Below are positions 50,815 through 58,316 of a stretch of 64,000 nt of DNA, in pieces; the first letter of the stretch is position 1, and each line of letters starts with the position of its first letter. The notes under the pieces were generated by a model. It was not told the DNA's origin, did no database searches, and worked only from the letters and a program-made list of their open reading frames with translations. The DNA comes from Saccharopolyspora elongata (lineage in GTDB: Bacteria > Actinomycetota > Actinomycetes > Mycobacteriales > Pseudonocardiaceae): contig NZ_SMKW01000015.1 in assembly GCF_004348985.1 (NCBI RefSeq), forward strand, positions 85,668 to 149,667. The letters run 5' to 3'. The translations under genes and the position numbers were made by a program.

Positions 50815-51216
50815 TTAGACCTGCCGCAATTTCCATTGAAATCGAAGGTCCAATTTCCATTGAAATTGCGGCCCTGACAGCCAGGGCTGGTCGTCGATGC
50901 CCGCGTCGCCGATCTGGGCGCGCAGATCGCCCCGCGCCAGCGGGACCAGCCGGTGCGCGCCCGGTTCGTACCGGTAGCTCCCGGCGGGCACGTCCGCGAC
51001 GTCGCCCGCCACGAGCGTCAATCCCAGGAAGAACGATCCGCCCGCAGACGGGGCCGTTCGCAGTCCCGGGCCGCTGACACCTTGCCCGGCCCAGAGCAAC
51101 CGGCTCACCGCCAGTGCGGACAGGGGCGCGCCGGAGTACGCCCGGATGCTCCGGCGCCGCCGGAGCACTTCGTCGAACGAGGGCGTGGCCGGCCCGTCCG
51201 GTGGCGGCAACATCAC
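50815..51216 (-). pseudogene. SagB/ThcOx-type nitroreductase truncated by repeat element
   Basis: The first 114 residues are nitroreductase-like: PSFDEVLRRRRSIRAYSGAP, LLWAGQGVSGP and RTAPSAGG with SYRYEPGAHRLVPLA, the FMN-binding N-terminal half of SagB-type oxidoreductases. The C-terminal half, normally about 80-100 residues with the rest of the FMN site, is absent. Instead the frame ends in QFQWKLDLRFQWKLRQV, read straight out of repeat copy F. The enzyme should be inactive. Upstream side (51217-51250) is a short gap to a CAP-domain gene. Confidence 0.8.
50826..50871. repeat. Paired palindrome, CATT-core type (copy F)
   Basis: TTTCCATTGAAA occurs at 50830-50841 and again in the same direction at 50854-50865, centres exactly 24 bp apart, as in copy A (5680-5725). 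Here the inner CATT is not inverted between units, so the two-hairpin form is favoured over a single long one. It follows the CitB gene and forms the last codons of the truncated nitroreductase frame. Confidence 0.85.
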
Positions 51217-51250
51217 CGGACGAGCGTATAGACCAAAGGGATCTCGGTGC

Positions 51251-51718
51251 TCAGCTTCCGAAGTCCTGGGTCCAGTAGTCGCCGTTGGTGTCGAGGCCGA
51301 CGCCGATGGTCTTGTTGGAGCAGTTCAGGATGTTCGCCTTGTGCCCGTCGGACTTCATCCAGCCCGCCATGACCTCGGCGGCGCTCTGGTAGCCCTGGGC
51401 GATGTTCTCCGCGCCCGGCGACGGGTGGCCGGCCTTCGAGATGCGCTGCGCGAAGGTCACACCGTCGGGGGTGGTGTGATCGAGGTAGGTGCGCTTGGCC
51501 ATGTCGGCGCTGTGCTCCTGGGCCGCCTTGGTGAGCCGGGAGTCCACCTTGACGGCGCCGCAGCCGGCACCGGCCCGTTCCTTGTTGACCAGGGCGACGA
51601 CCTGGTCCTCCACCGAGGTGGCCGCACTCGCCATGGGGGCGAAGGCGGCGGCGGCACCGGTGCCGATCATCAGGGCGGTCAGCGTGATTACGGAGCGTCG
51701 CAGATTCGGGGGCTTCAT
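51251..51718 (-). CDS. Secreted CAP/SCP-domain protein
   Basis: A 155-residue exported protein. Residues 1-33 are a signal peptide (RRSVITLTALMIGTGAAAAF, cleaved after ASA). The CAP domain shows VVALVNKERAGAGCGAVKVD, AAQEHSADMAKRTYLDHTTP (HT-P), GAENIAQGYQSAAEVMAGWM and SDGHKANILNCSNKTIGVGL, the usual His/Glu tetrad and Cys pair. Bacterial CAP proteins are poorly understood; proposed roles are lipid binding or calcium-dependent proteolysis. Divergent from the ABC operon across a 200-bp AT-rich gap that contains GGTTGAGATCAAACC. Confidence 0.92.
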   Translation of the reverse strand: MKPPNLRRSVITLTALMIGTGAAAAFAPMASAATSVEDQVVALVNKERAGAGCGAVKVDSRLTKAAQEHSADMAKRTYLDHTTPDGVTFAQRISKAGHPSPGAENIAQGYQSAAEVMAGWMKSDGHKANILNCSNKTIGVGLDTNGDYWTQDFGS

Positions 51719-51918
51719 GCCGTCGCAAGCTACCCCATTTGGTTGAGATCAAACCGTTATATGTGGATACGCTCACTCTCTGTGACAACATGGAGTAATC
51801 AGCCGAGCACCGAGCGACTCGCCCCAGGCTGGAGCCGGCACACCTGACTTTTGTCACTCCTGGCCGGTGACGCCCGATCACTACCCGGAACACCGCGGCG
51901 AGCCGAACATGATCGGCC

Positions 51919-52812
51919 ATGGAGAACGTGTTGGAAGTCCGCGCGGTGCGCCACCGGTACGGCGGCACGCGCGCCCTGGACGGGGTCGACCTGGACGTCG
52001 GCGCCGGGGAGTGCGTGGCGCTGCTCGGGCCGAACGGTGCCGGGAAGACGACCCTGGTGAACCTGGTGACCGGCCTGCTCCACCCGCAAGACGGCGGCCG
52101 GATCCGGATCGGCGGCGGTGATCCGCGGATCGCCGCGACCCGGCGGCGCCTCGGCGTCGTGCAGCAGTCGCTCGGGTTCCCGAACACGCTGAAGGTCGGC
52201 GAGCTGGTCACCGGCGCCGCCGTGCGCGGCGGCTTCCCTCGCGCCGCAGCGGGGCCGGTGATGGCAGAGCTGGACCTGACCGGGCTGGCCGGGCGCCGGG
52301 CGGCCAAGCTCTCCGGCGGGCAGCGGCAGCGGCTGCAGCTGGCCATGGCGCTGGTGACCGAACCGGCGCTGCTCGTGCTCGACGAGCCGACCACCGGCCT
52401 CGACGTGCCGGCGCGGAGGCGGTTCTGGCAGGTGCTGGCCGAGCGCCGCGCGCGCGGCACCGGCGTGCTGGTCACCACGCACCTGATCGAGGAGTCCGGC
52501 GCCGTCGCCGACCGCGTGGTGGTGCTGGACCGCGGCCGCATCGTGGCCGCCGGGCGGCCCGAGGAGCTGATGTCCCGGCTGCCCGACCGCACGGTCACCG
52601 CGAGGACCGCGCTCGACCAGGCCCGGCTGCGCGAACTGCCCGAGGTCATGTCGATCAGCCGCGACGGCGACCACCTCCGCCTGAGCACCCGCTGCCCGGA
52701 GGCGCTGCTGCGCGTGCTCCTGGCCGAAGACCCGCAGCTGAGCGATCTCCGCGTCGAGGGCGCCGGCCTGGAGGAAGCCGTGGTCGGCCTGCCCGGACGG
52801 AGCGCCGCATGA
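51919..52812 (+). CDS. ABC transporter ATP-binding protein (efflux type)
   Basis: A 297-residue ATPase. Walker A LLGPNGAGKTTLVNLVTG, Q-loop GVVQQSLGFPNTLKV, signature LSGGQRQRLQLAMALVTEP, Walker B ALLVLDEPTTGLDVPARRRF and H-loop VTTHLIEES. The C-terminal 80 residues are a typical ABC-2-associated extension (RVEGAGLEEAVVGLPG). It overlaps the permease gene by four bases (ATGA). First gene of an ATPase-permease-kinase-regulator operon, the pattern of stress-responsive DesK/LiaS-linked efflux units. Confidence 0.92.
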   Translation: MENVLEVRAVRHRYGGTRALDGVDLDVGAGECVALLGPNGAGKTTLVNLVTGLLHPQDGGRIRIGGGDPRIAATRRRLGVVQQSLGFPNTLKVGELVTGAAVRGGFPRAAAGPVMAELDLTGLAGRRAAKLSGGQRQRLQLAMALVTEPALLVLDEPTTGLDVPARRRFWQVLAERRARGTGVLVTTHLIEESGAVADRVVVLDRGRIVAAGRPEELMSRLPDRTVTARTALDQARLRELPEVMSISRDGDHLRLSTRCPEALLRVLLAEDPQLSDLRVEGAGLEEAVVGLPGRSAA

Positions 52813-53546
52813 ACGCCAGGATCTTCGGCGTCGAGGTCGCGGACGAGCTGCGGGCCATCTTCCGGGAGCCCACCGCGCTGTTCTTCTCCATCGTGATGCC
52901 GGTCGGGTTCTTCGCCCTGTTCGTCTCGCTGTACGGGAGGATCCCGGCCGGCCCGGTCCCGGCGGGGACCGGCATGCTGGCGACCTTCGGGACCTTCGCC
53001 GTGCTGTCGGTGTCGTTGACCAACCCCGGGATCACCGTCGCGGGAGACCGCGAGCGCGGCTGGCTGCGGGCGAAGCGGGTGTCCGCCGTGCCGATCGGGG
53101 TGACGCTGGCCGCGAAGCTGGTCGCGGTGCTGCCCTACTCGGCCGGGGTCCTGCTGGCCATGACCGCCACCGCCGCCCTCACCGGTTCGCTGAACGTCTC
53201 GGTCGTCGAGCTGCTGCGCGTCTTCGCCGTGCTGATCCTCGGCGTGCTGCCGTTCGCGCTGCTGGGCCTCGCGGTGGGTTTCCAGGCCGGATCGAACGCC
53301 ACCGCCGCGATCCTCAACGCGTTCCTGTTCCCGTCGGCGGTGCTCTCCGGCCTGTGGATGCCGTTGGAGATCCTGCCCGCGTTCTTCGGTCACATCGCGC
53401 AATTCCTGCCGACGTACCACCTGTCTCAGCTGGCGCTCGCCCAGCTCGCCGGCGAGGCGGCCGCGGTGCATGCGCTCGTCCTGCTCGGCGCGACCGCGGT
53501 GACCGCGGCGCTCGCCGCGATGTCGTACCGTCATGCCCGATCATGA
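52809..53546 (+). CDS. ABC-2 type permease
   Basis: A 245-residue permease with six helices: TALFFSIVMPVGFFALFVSL, GTFAVLSVSLTNPGITVAGD and ERGWLRAKRVSAVPIGVTLA lead to NAFLFPSAVLSGLWMPLEIL and a final AQFLPTYHLSQLALAQLAGE region with a last helix. This is the normal ABC-2 plan. It overlaps both neighbours: the ATPase stop and the kinase ATG (53543). Substrate unknown. Confidence 0.9.
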   Translation: MNARIFGVEVADELRAIFREPTALFFSIVMPVGFFALFVSLYGRIPAGPVPAGTGMLATFGTFAVLSVSLTNPGITVAGDRERGWLRAKRVSAVPIGVTLAAKLVAVLPYSAGVLLAMTATAALTGSLNVSVVELLRVFAVLILGVLPFALLGLAVGFQAGSNATAAILNAFLFPSAVLSGLWMPLEILPAFFGHIAQFLPTYHLSQLALAQLAGEAAAVHALVLLGATAVTAALAAMSYRHARS

Positions 53547-54619
53547 GAAGCTGCGCACGCCTCGCCCGCTGGATCCACCTCGTCTACCTGGCGAACCTGC
53601 TCTGGGGCCCGGCGTTCGACCCGCGATCGACCTGGGTGGACTGGGCGCTGGCGTTCGCCGTGATGGGCGCAGTGGTCCCGATGTACCTGCTGGCATGGCA
53701 CCGCCCGGCCCGCGCGCGCTGGTGGTGCACCGTGCCGACCGCTGTGCTCGGCGCGGCCATGACGCCGGTCAACTCCGGCGCCGCGGTGCTGTTCGTCTAC
53801 GCCGCGGCGTTCGCGGGCGTCTCCGAATCGCGGCGGACCGCGCTGCGCTGGTTCGTCGGCCTGTCGGTGCTGGTCAGCCTGTTCTCCGTGGTCTCCATCG
53901 TGCCGATGCCCTGGCGGCTCTACGGCCTCGTCCCGTCGCTGGTGCTCCTGTGGGCCATCGGGACGATGCAGATCAACTGGGTCGAGCGGGACCGCGCCGC
54001 GGCCGAACTGCGCAGCCAGAACGCGCGCATCGAGCACCTGGCGACCCTGGCGGAACGCGAGCGCATCGCGCGCGATCTGCACGACCTCCTCGGCCATTCG
54101 CTGACGGCGATCGTGGTGCGGGCAGCGCTCACCAGCGAACTCATCGGCCGCGATCCCGAACGGGCGCGAGGCGAAGCCGCCGAGATCGAAAGCACCGCCC
54201 GGGCGGCGCTCACCGAGATCCGCGACGCCGTCACGGGCTGGCGGCAGGCCAGCCTCGACTCCGAGCTGGAGGCGTCGCGCCACGCGCTGTCGAGCCTCGG
54301 CGTCGACGTCGTCGTGCGGCGCGATGAGAAACTGGCGATCGTGGGTTCCACCGAGCACGAAATGGCGTTGGCGCTGCGCGAGGCGGTGACCAACGTCGTC
54401 CGGCACGCCGCCGCGACGACCTGCCACATCGGGCTGAAGGCCCAGGACGGCGAGCTCCAGCTGGTGATCGCCGACGACGGCGTCGGCGGCGACGCGCCGG
54501 AGGGCAACGGGCTGTCCGGCATGCGCGAGCGGATCGCCGCACTGGGCGGCCGGGTGCAGCGCACCGGTTCGGCGGGGACCACGCTCACCGTCGCGGTGCC
54601 GTTGCGGGTGGCGACCTAG
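53543..54619 (+). CDS. DesK-type sensor histidine kinase
   Basis: A 358-residue kinase with five or six membrane helices and no extracytoplasmic domain, so it senses within the membrane. HisKA_3 H-box: ERERIARDLHDLLGHSLTAI. The HATPase has EAVTNVVRHAAATTCHIGL, ADDGVGG and GLSGMRERIAALGG. ATG 53543 overlaps the permease stop. It is co-transcribed with the ABC pair, so it likely responds to membrane state or to the exported compound. Confidence 0.92.
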   Translation: MRSCARLARWIHLVYLANLLWGPAFDPRSTWVDWALAFAVMGAVVPMYLLAWHRPARARWWCTVPTAVLGAAMTPVNSGAAVLFVYAAAFAGVSESRRTALRWFVGLSVLVSLFSVVSIVPMPWRLYGLVPSLVLLWAIGTMQINWVERDRAAAELRSQNARIEHLATLAERERIARDLHDLLGHSLTAIVVRAALTSELIGRDPERARGEAAEIESTARAALTEIRDAVTGWRQASLDSELEASRHALSSLGVDVVVRRDEKLAIVGSTEHEMALALREAVTNVVRHAAATTCHIGLKAQDGELQLVIADDGVGGDAPEGNGLSGMRERIAALGGRVQRTGSAGTTLTVAVPLRVAT

Positions 54620-55231
54620 ATGGGCGCGGAGATCCGGGTCGTGCTCGCGGAAGACCAGGGCATGGTCCTCGACGCGTTCGCCGCGCTGCTGGACCTGCAG
54701 CCGGACGTCAGCGTGGTGGCGACGGCGGGCAACGGCGACGACGCGCTCGCGGCCGTCGAGCGGCACCGGCCCGACATCCTGCTCACCGACATCGAAATGC
54801 CGGGGCGAACGGGACTCGAGGTGGCCGCGGAGCTCCACCGGGCCGGCAATCCGGTGCGAGTCCTCATCGTCACGACCTTCGCCCGCAGCGGCTACCTGCG
54901 GCGCGCGATGGACAGCGGCGTCGCGGGATACGTGCTCAAGGACGCGCCGATCGCGGAACTGGTGGCGGCGCTGCGCCGCGTGCACGCCGGAGAACGCGTC
55001 GTGGCACCGGAATTGGCGATCGCGGCGTGGGATCACACGGATCCGCTCACCGACCGGGAACGGGAACTCCTGCGCGAAGCCACGACCGGCGCGAGCAACG
55101 CCGAGCTGGCGCGCCGCCTGAGCCTCGCCGAAGGCACGGTCCGCAACTACCTGTCGACGGCGATGGCCAAGCTCGGCGCCCGCAACCGCATCGAAGCGGC
55201 CAACACCGCCCGCGAACGGGGCTGGCTCTAG
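54620..55231 (+). CDS. NarL/DesR-type response regulator
   Basis: A 203-residue regulator. Receiver: VVLAEDQGMVLDAFAALLDL, phospho-Asp in DILLTDIEMPGRTGLE, and VTTFARSGYLRRAMDSGVAG with YVLKDAPI. LuxR-type helix-turn-helix: LTDRERELLREATTGASNAE then LARRLSLAEGTVRNYLSTAM. It begins immediately after the kinase TAG. It should control this same operon or membrane genes elsewhere. Repeat copy G follows directly. Confidence 0.93.
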   Translation: MGAEIRVVLAEDQGMVLDAFAALLDLQPDVSVVATAGNGDDALAAVERHRPDILLTDIEMPGRTGLEVAAELHRAGNPVRVLIVTTFARSGYLRRAMDSGVAGYVLKDAPIAELVAALRRVHAGERVVAPELAIAAWDHTDPLTDRERELLREATTGASNAELARRLSLAEGTVRNYLSTAMAKLGARNRIEAANTARERGWL

Positions 55232-55232
55232 A

Positions 55233-55330
55233 ACTCGTCCTGCGTGGCGGGCCCGCTGCAACGGCGCCGTTTTCGCGCGAAACCGGCGTTCGCCAGGCGT
55301 GCTGAACGACGGTTTCGCGCGAAAACGCCA
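55233..55330. repeat. Paired palindrome, GCGC-core type (copy G)
   Basis: TTTCGCGCGAAA occurs at 55271-55282 and 55313-55324, centres 42 bp apart; flanking bases (CGTTTTCGCGCGAAACCG, ACGGTTTCGCGCGAAAACGC) are nearly symmetrical. The block begins with ACTCGTCCTGCGTGGCGG (55233-55250), also found at the left end of the element at 32619. It lies directly after the response-regulator stop and could end the operon. Confidence 0.8.
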
Positions 55331-55493
55331 TCCTCATCCGTACGCGCCGTCGCCGCGTCCCGGACGGTCTCGGTGGTCCGGTCATCGATCGATTTCACAG
55401 CTGGATCGCAGCGAAAAGAAGTGTTGGACGCGATGGGTCGCCGGCGGGAACACTTGATGCGGATTCGGTGGATTTCGGTTCCTGGGAGGGAAA

Positions 55494-55676
55494 ATGGACA
55501 CGTCGTCCTCCGACGTGGCCCGGCTGCTGCGGATTTTCGCCGTGCGAGCCCTGGTTCTCGCGTTCATCGCCGGCATCACGGGCGGGACGACGCTGGCGAT
55601 GGTCCTCGCGCTCGTCGGGCTCGGGCTCCTCCTCGCCCCGGTGGAAACCGCGCGTCGGCATGGTGTCAGCCGGTGA
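55494..55676 (+). CDS. Small membrane protein of unknown function (60 aa)
   Basis: A 60-residue protein with two hydrophobic segments (LVLAFIAGITGGTTLAMVLA and LALVGLGLLLAPVE) behind a polar start MDTSSSDVARLL. GGGAGGGAAA lies just upstream of the ATG, a good ribosome site, so it is probably made. It overlaps the convergent LysR gene by 11 bases. No family recognised; small two-helix proteins of this kind often assist membrane complexes. Confidence 0.65.
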   Translation: MDTSSSDVARLLRIFAVRALVLAFIAGITGGTTLAMVLALVGLGLLLAPVETARRHGVSR

Positions 55677-56529
55677 GGTGTTCCAGCAGTGCCCGCGCCG
55701 CCGGGTTCGTCGGTTCCGGCAGCCGCCCGGCCAGGTAGACCGTCCTGGTGAAGTCGGTGCCTTCGATACGGGCGAAGGGCAGCCCGGCCCGCTCGGCGAC
55801 GGACTGCGGGACGATCGTGATGCCCAGCCCCGTCGCCACGAGCTCCATCAGCAGCGGAACGTTGGTGGCCTCGCAAACCGGGTTGTGCCGGAGCCCGGCG
55901 GCGGCGAACCGGCGGCGAACCATCGCCTGCATCACGCTCCCGCTGAAGTCCACGAACGGCTCGTCGTCGATCTCCGCCAGCCGGACCCGGCGCCGGTGTG
56001 CGAGCCGATGTCCCGGATAGGTGACCAGGACGATGCGCTGCGTCCACTGCGCGAAGCTGATCAGCTCGCCCGGCAGCGGCCCATCGGCGGCCAGGTAGGC
56101 CAGGTCGAGCTCGCCGTCGGCGACGGCCGCCGAAAGTTCGGGTACGGCGCCGTCGCGGACGTGGATCCGGATCCCGGGATAGCGCGACTGGAACACCCCG
56201 AGTTCGCGCGGCAGGTCGACGACCGTCAGCATCTGGATCATGCCGATGGAAACCCGGCCCCGGGACAGGCCGACGACCGCGGACACCTCACCGCGCGCCG
56301 CGTCCACGTCGGAGACGAGCCGGTGGGCGACCGGGAGCAGGGCACGGCCCGCCTCGGTCAGCGCCACGCGGCGGGTGGTCCGCTCGAAAAGCGGTGCGCC
56401 CAGCTCGGTTTCGAGCTTGCGGATCGAAGCGCTCAGCGCCGACTGGACGATGTGGATCTCCCGCGCGGCGGCGGTGAAGCTGCCGCTGCGCACCACGGCG
56501 AGGAAGTGCTCGACCTGCCGGAATTCCAT
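55666..56529 (-). CDS. LysR-family transcriptional regulator
   Basis: A 287-residue LysR regulator. MEFRQVEHFLAVVRSGSFTA, then AAREIHIVQSALSASIRKLE and TELGAPLFERTTRRVALTEA form the winged helix. The effector domain opens GRVSIGMIQMLTVVDLPREL. Start at 56529 gives the canonical MEFRQ start; the longer frame is rejected. Divergent from the ferredoxin-reductase-P450 operon 174 bp away, which it probably controls in response to the P450 substrate. Confidence 0.92.
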   Translation of the reverse strand: MEFRQVEHFLAVVRSGSFTAAAREIHIVQSALSASIRKLETELGAPLFERTTRRVALTEAGRALLPVAHRLVSDVDAARGEVSAVVGLSRGRVSIGMIQMLTVVDLPRELGVFQSRYPGIRIHVRDGAVPELSAAVADGELDLAYLAADGPLPGELISFAQWTQRIVLVTYPGHRLAHRRRVRLAEIDDEPFVDFSGSVMQAMVRRRFAAAGLRHNPVCEATNVPLLMELVATGLGITIVPQSVAERAGLPFARIEGTDFTRTVYLAGRLPEPTNPAARALLEHLTG

Positions 56530-56702
56530 CCATCGATCATATCGCTGAATCCACACCGAGCCAGCACCCGGGCAGGTCGCCCGCACCCGAGCCCGCGGGG
56601 AAGGTGGTCATGCGGGGTGGTCGGCCCGCTGCCAGCATGAGGCGGGGCGCGGGTGTCTCGATGCGGCCGACGCGCCTTGCGACGTCGAGGGGGCGAGTCG
56701 GG

Positions 56703-56915
56703 ATGAGGATTGTCGTCGACCTGAACCGCTGCCAGGCATTCGCGCAATGCGCGTTCCTGGCGCCGGGAGTTTTCTCGCTGCACGGCGAAGAGGCCCTGCT
56801 CTACCAGCCGCGCGTCGACGAGGCGCACCGCGACGACGTGTTGCGCGCCGCCGCGGCCTGTCCGGTCCAGGCGATCCTGGTCGACCGCCGGAGAGCTGGC
56901 GGCGATGTCCGCTGA
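56703..56915 (+). CDS. P450-type [3Fe-4S] ferredoxin
   Basis: A 70-residue ferredoxin. VDLNRCQAFAQCAFLAPGVF has the C-x5-C start (Cys10 and Cys16) and RAAAACPVQAILV the final Cys-Pro (Cys53), giving the three-Cys set of the [3Fe-4S] ferredoxins that feed actinobacterial P450s. Its stop overlaps the reductase start by 11 bases, so the redox chain is co-expressed. The longer 5' frame is rejected for lack of similarity. Confidence 0.93.
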   Translation: MRIVVDLNRCQAFAQCAFLAPGVFSLHGEEALLYQPRVDEAHRDDVLRAAAACPVQAILVDRRRAGGDVR

Positions 56916-58299
56916 CAGTCAGCTGGCGGCGCTGCGCGAAGACGGCCGCATCGTGATCGTCGGCGCTTCGCTCGCCGGTCTGCGGGCGGCGGAGCAGCTG
57001 CGCGAGGAAGGCTTCGCTGGCTCGCTCACCTTGATCGGGGACGAGCCCCACGAGCCCTACGACCGGCCGCCCCTTTCCAAGCAGGTGCTGCTCGGCCGGT
57101 CGCTGCCGGAGGACACCGGTCTCCCCCGCCGGCGCGCGATCGACGCGCAGTGGCGGCTCGGCGTCGCCGCCACCGGGCTCGACCGGGACGGCCGCCGGGT
57201 CCTGCTGGCCGACGGCGGCGAGGTCGGGTTCGACCGCCTGCTGATCGCCACCGGCGGGCGCTCCCGCCCGTGGCCGCACGAGACCGAGGCCGCGCTCGAC
57301 GGCGTGTGCGTGGTGCGCACCAGGGACGACACCGCTGGGCTCGCGCGGCGGCTGGCCAGGCGGCCGAACCGGGTGCTGGTCATCGGCGCCGGCTTCACCG
57401 GCTCGGAGGTCGCCTCGGCGTGCCGGGAGCGGGGCCTGCAGGTCACCGTCGCCGAGCGCGGCGAAGCTCCGCTGGTAGGCGCGCTCGGCGGCGTGGTCGG
57501 CGACGTGGCCGCGCAGTTGCAGCGCGAGCACGGTGTCGACCTCCGCTGCGGGGTCATGGTGACCGCGCTGGAAGGCGATGCCGGTGGCCGCCTCAAGCGC
57601 GCGCACCTGTCCGACGGCACCGTGGTGGATGCGGAAGTGGCCGTGGTCGCGCTGGGCGCGGTGCGCAACACCGACTGGCTGGCGGGTTCGGGCCTGGCCG
57701 CCGGCCCCCGCGGCATCGCCTGCGACGCCGGCTGCCGGGCCTTCGACGTCCACGGCATCGTCACCGACGACGTGTTCGCCGCGGGCGACGTGGCGCGCAC
57801 CCCGCATCCGCTGTTCGGCTACCAGTTCCTCGCGCTGGAGCACTGGGGCAACGCCGTGGCGCAGGCCGAGATCGCCGCGCACAACATGATCAGCACCGGC
57901 TCGCAGCGGCGCCCGCACCTCTGGATGCCGTCGTTCTGGTCGGCCCAGTTCGGGGTGAACATCAAGTCCGTCGGCGTGCCGTCGATGGCGGACGAGCTGA
58001 TCGTGCAGCAGGGCGCGCTGGAGGCGCACTGCTTCGCCGCCGCGTACGGCTACCAGGGGCGCGTCATCGCCGCGGTCGGCTTCGACCACGGGAAGTGGAT
58101 GGGCTTCTACAAGCGGCTGATCGAGCAGGCCGCGCCGTTCCCGCCGGGCTTCCCCGGCGTGGACCAGCGCTCGGCCGCGCTGCGACCGGTGCCGGCCAGG
58201 TTCCCGGATCCGACGCTGCCCACCCACAGCCCCACCGTCACCCTGACCGGTCACTCGCCCAGCGAACGGCGGGTCGTCTTCACACCGGCCCGCGCCTGA
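56905..58299 (+). CDS. FAD-dependent ferredoxin reductase
   Basis: A 464-residue NAD(P)H:ferredoxin reductase. FAD motif IVIVGASLAGLRAAEQLREE, then YDRPPLSKQVLLG, the NAD motif RVLVIGAGFTGSEVASACRE, and GDVARTPHPLF near the FAD adenine end match P450-linked reductases (putidaredoxin-reductase type). A C-terminal extension of about 60 residues (LPTHSPTVTLTGHSPSERRV) exceeds the usual 400-410. It sits between its ferredoxin and P450. Confidence 0.93.
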   Translation: MSADSQLAALREDGRIVIVGASLAGLRAAEQLREEGFAGSLTLIGDEPHEPYDRPPLSKQVLLGRSLPEDTGLPRRRAIDAQWRLGVAATGLDRDGRRVLLADGGEVGFDRLLIATGGRSRPWPHETEAALDGVCVVRTRDDTAGLARRLARRPNRVLVIGAGFTGSEVASACRERGLQVTVAERGEAPLVGALGGVVGDVAAQLQREHGVDLRCGVMVTALEGDAGGRLKRAHLSDGTVVDAEVAVVALGAVRNTDWLAGSGLAAGPRGIACDAGCRAFDVHGIVTDDVFAAGDVARTPHPLFGYQFLALEHWGNAVAQAEIAAHNMISTGSQRRPHLWMPSFWSAQFGVNIKSVGVPSMADELIVQQGALEAHCFAAAYGYQGRVIAAVGFDHGKWMGFYKRLIEQAAPFPPGFPGVDQRSAALRPVPARFPDPTLPTHSPTVTLTGHSPSERRVVFTPARA

Positions 58300-58316
58300 C
58301 TCCGAGGAGCGCGTCC

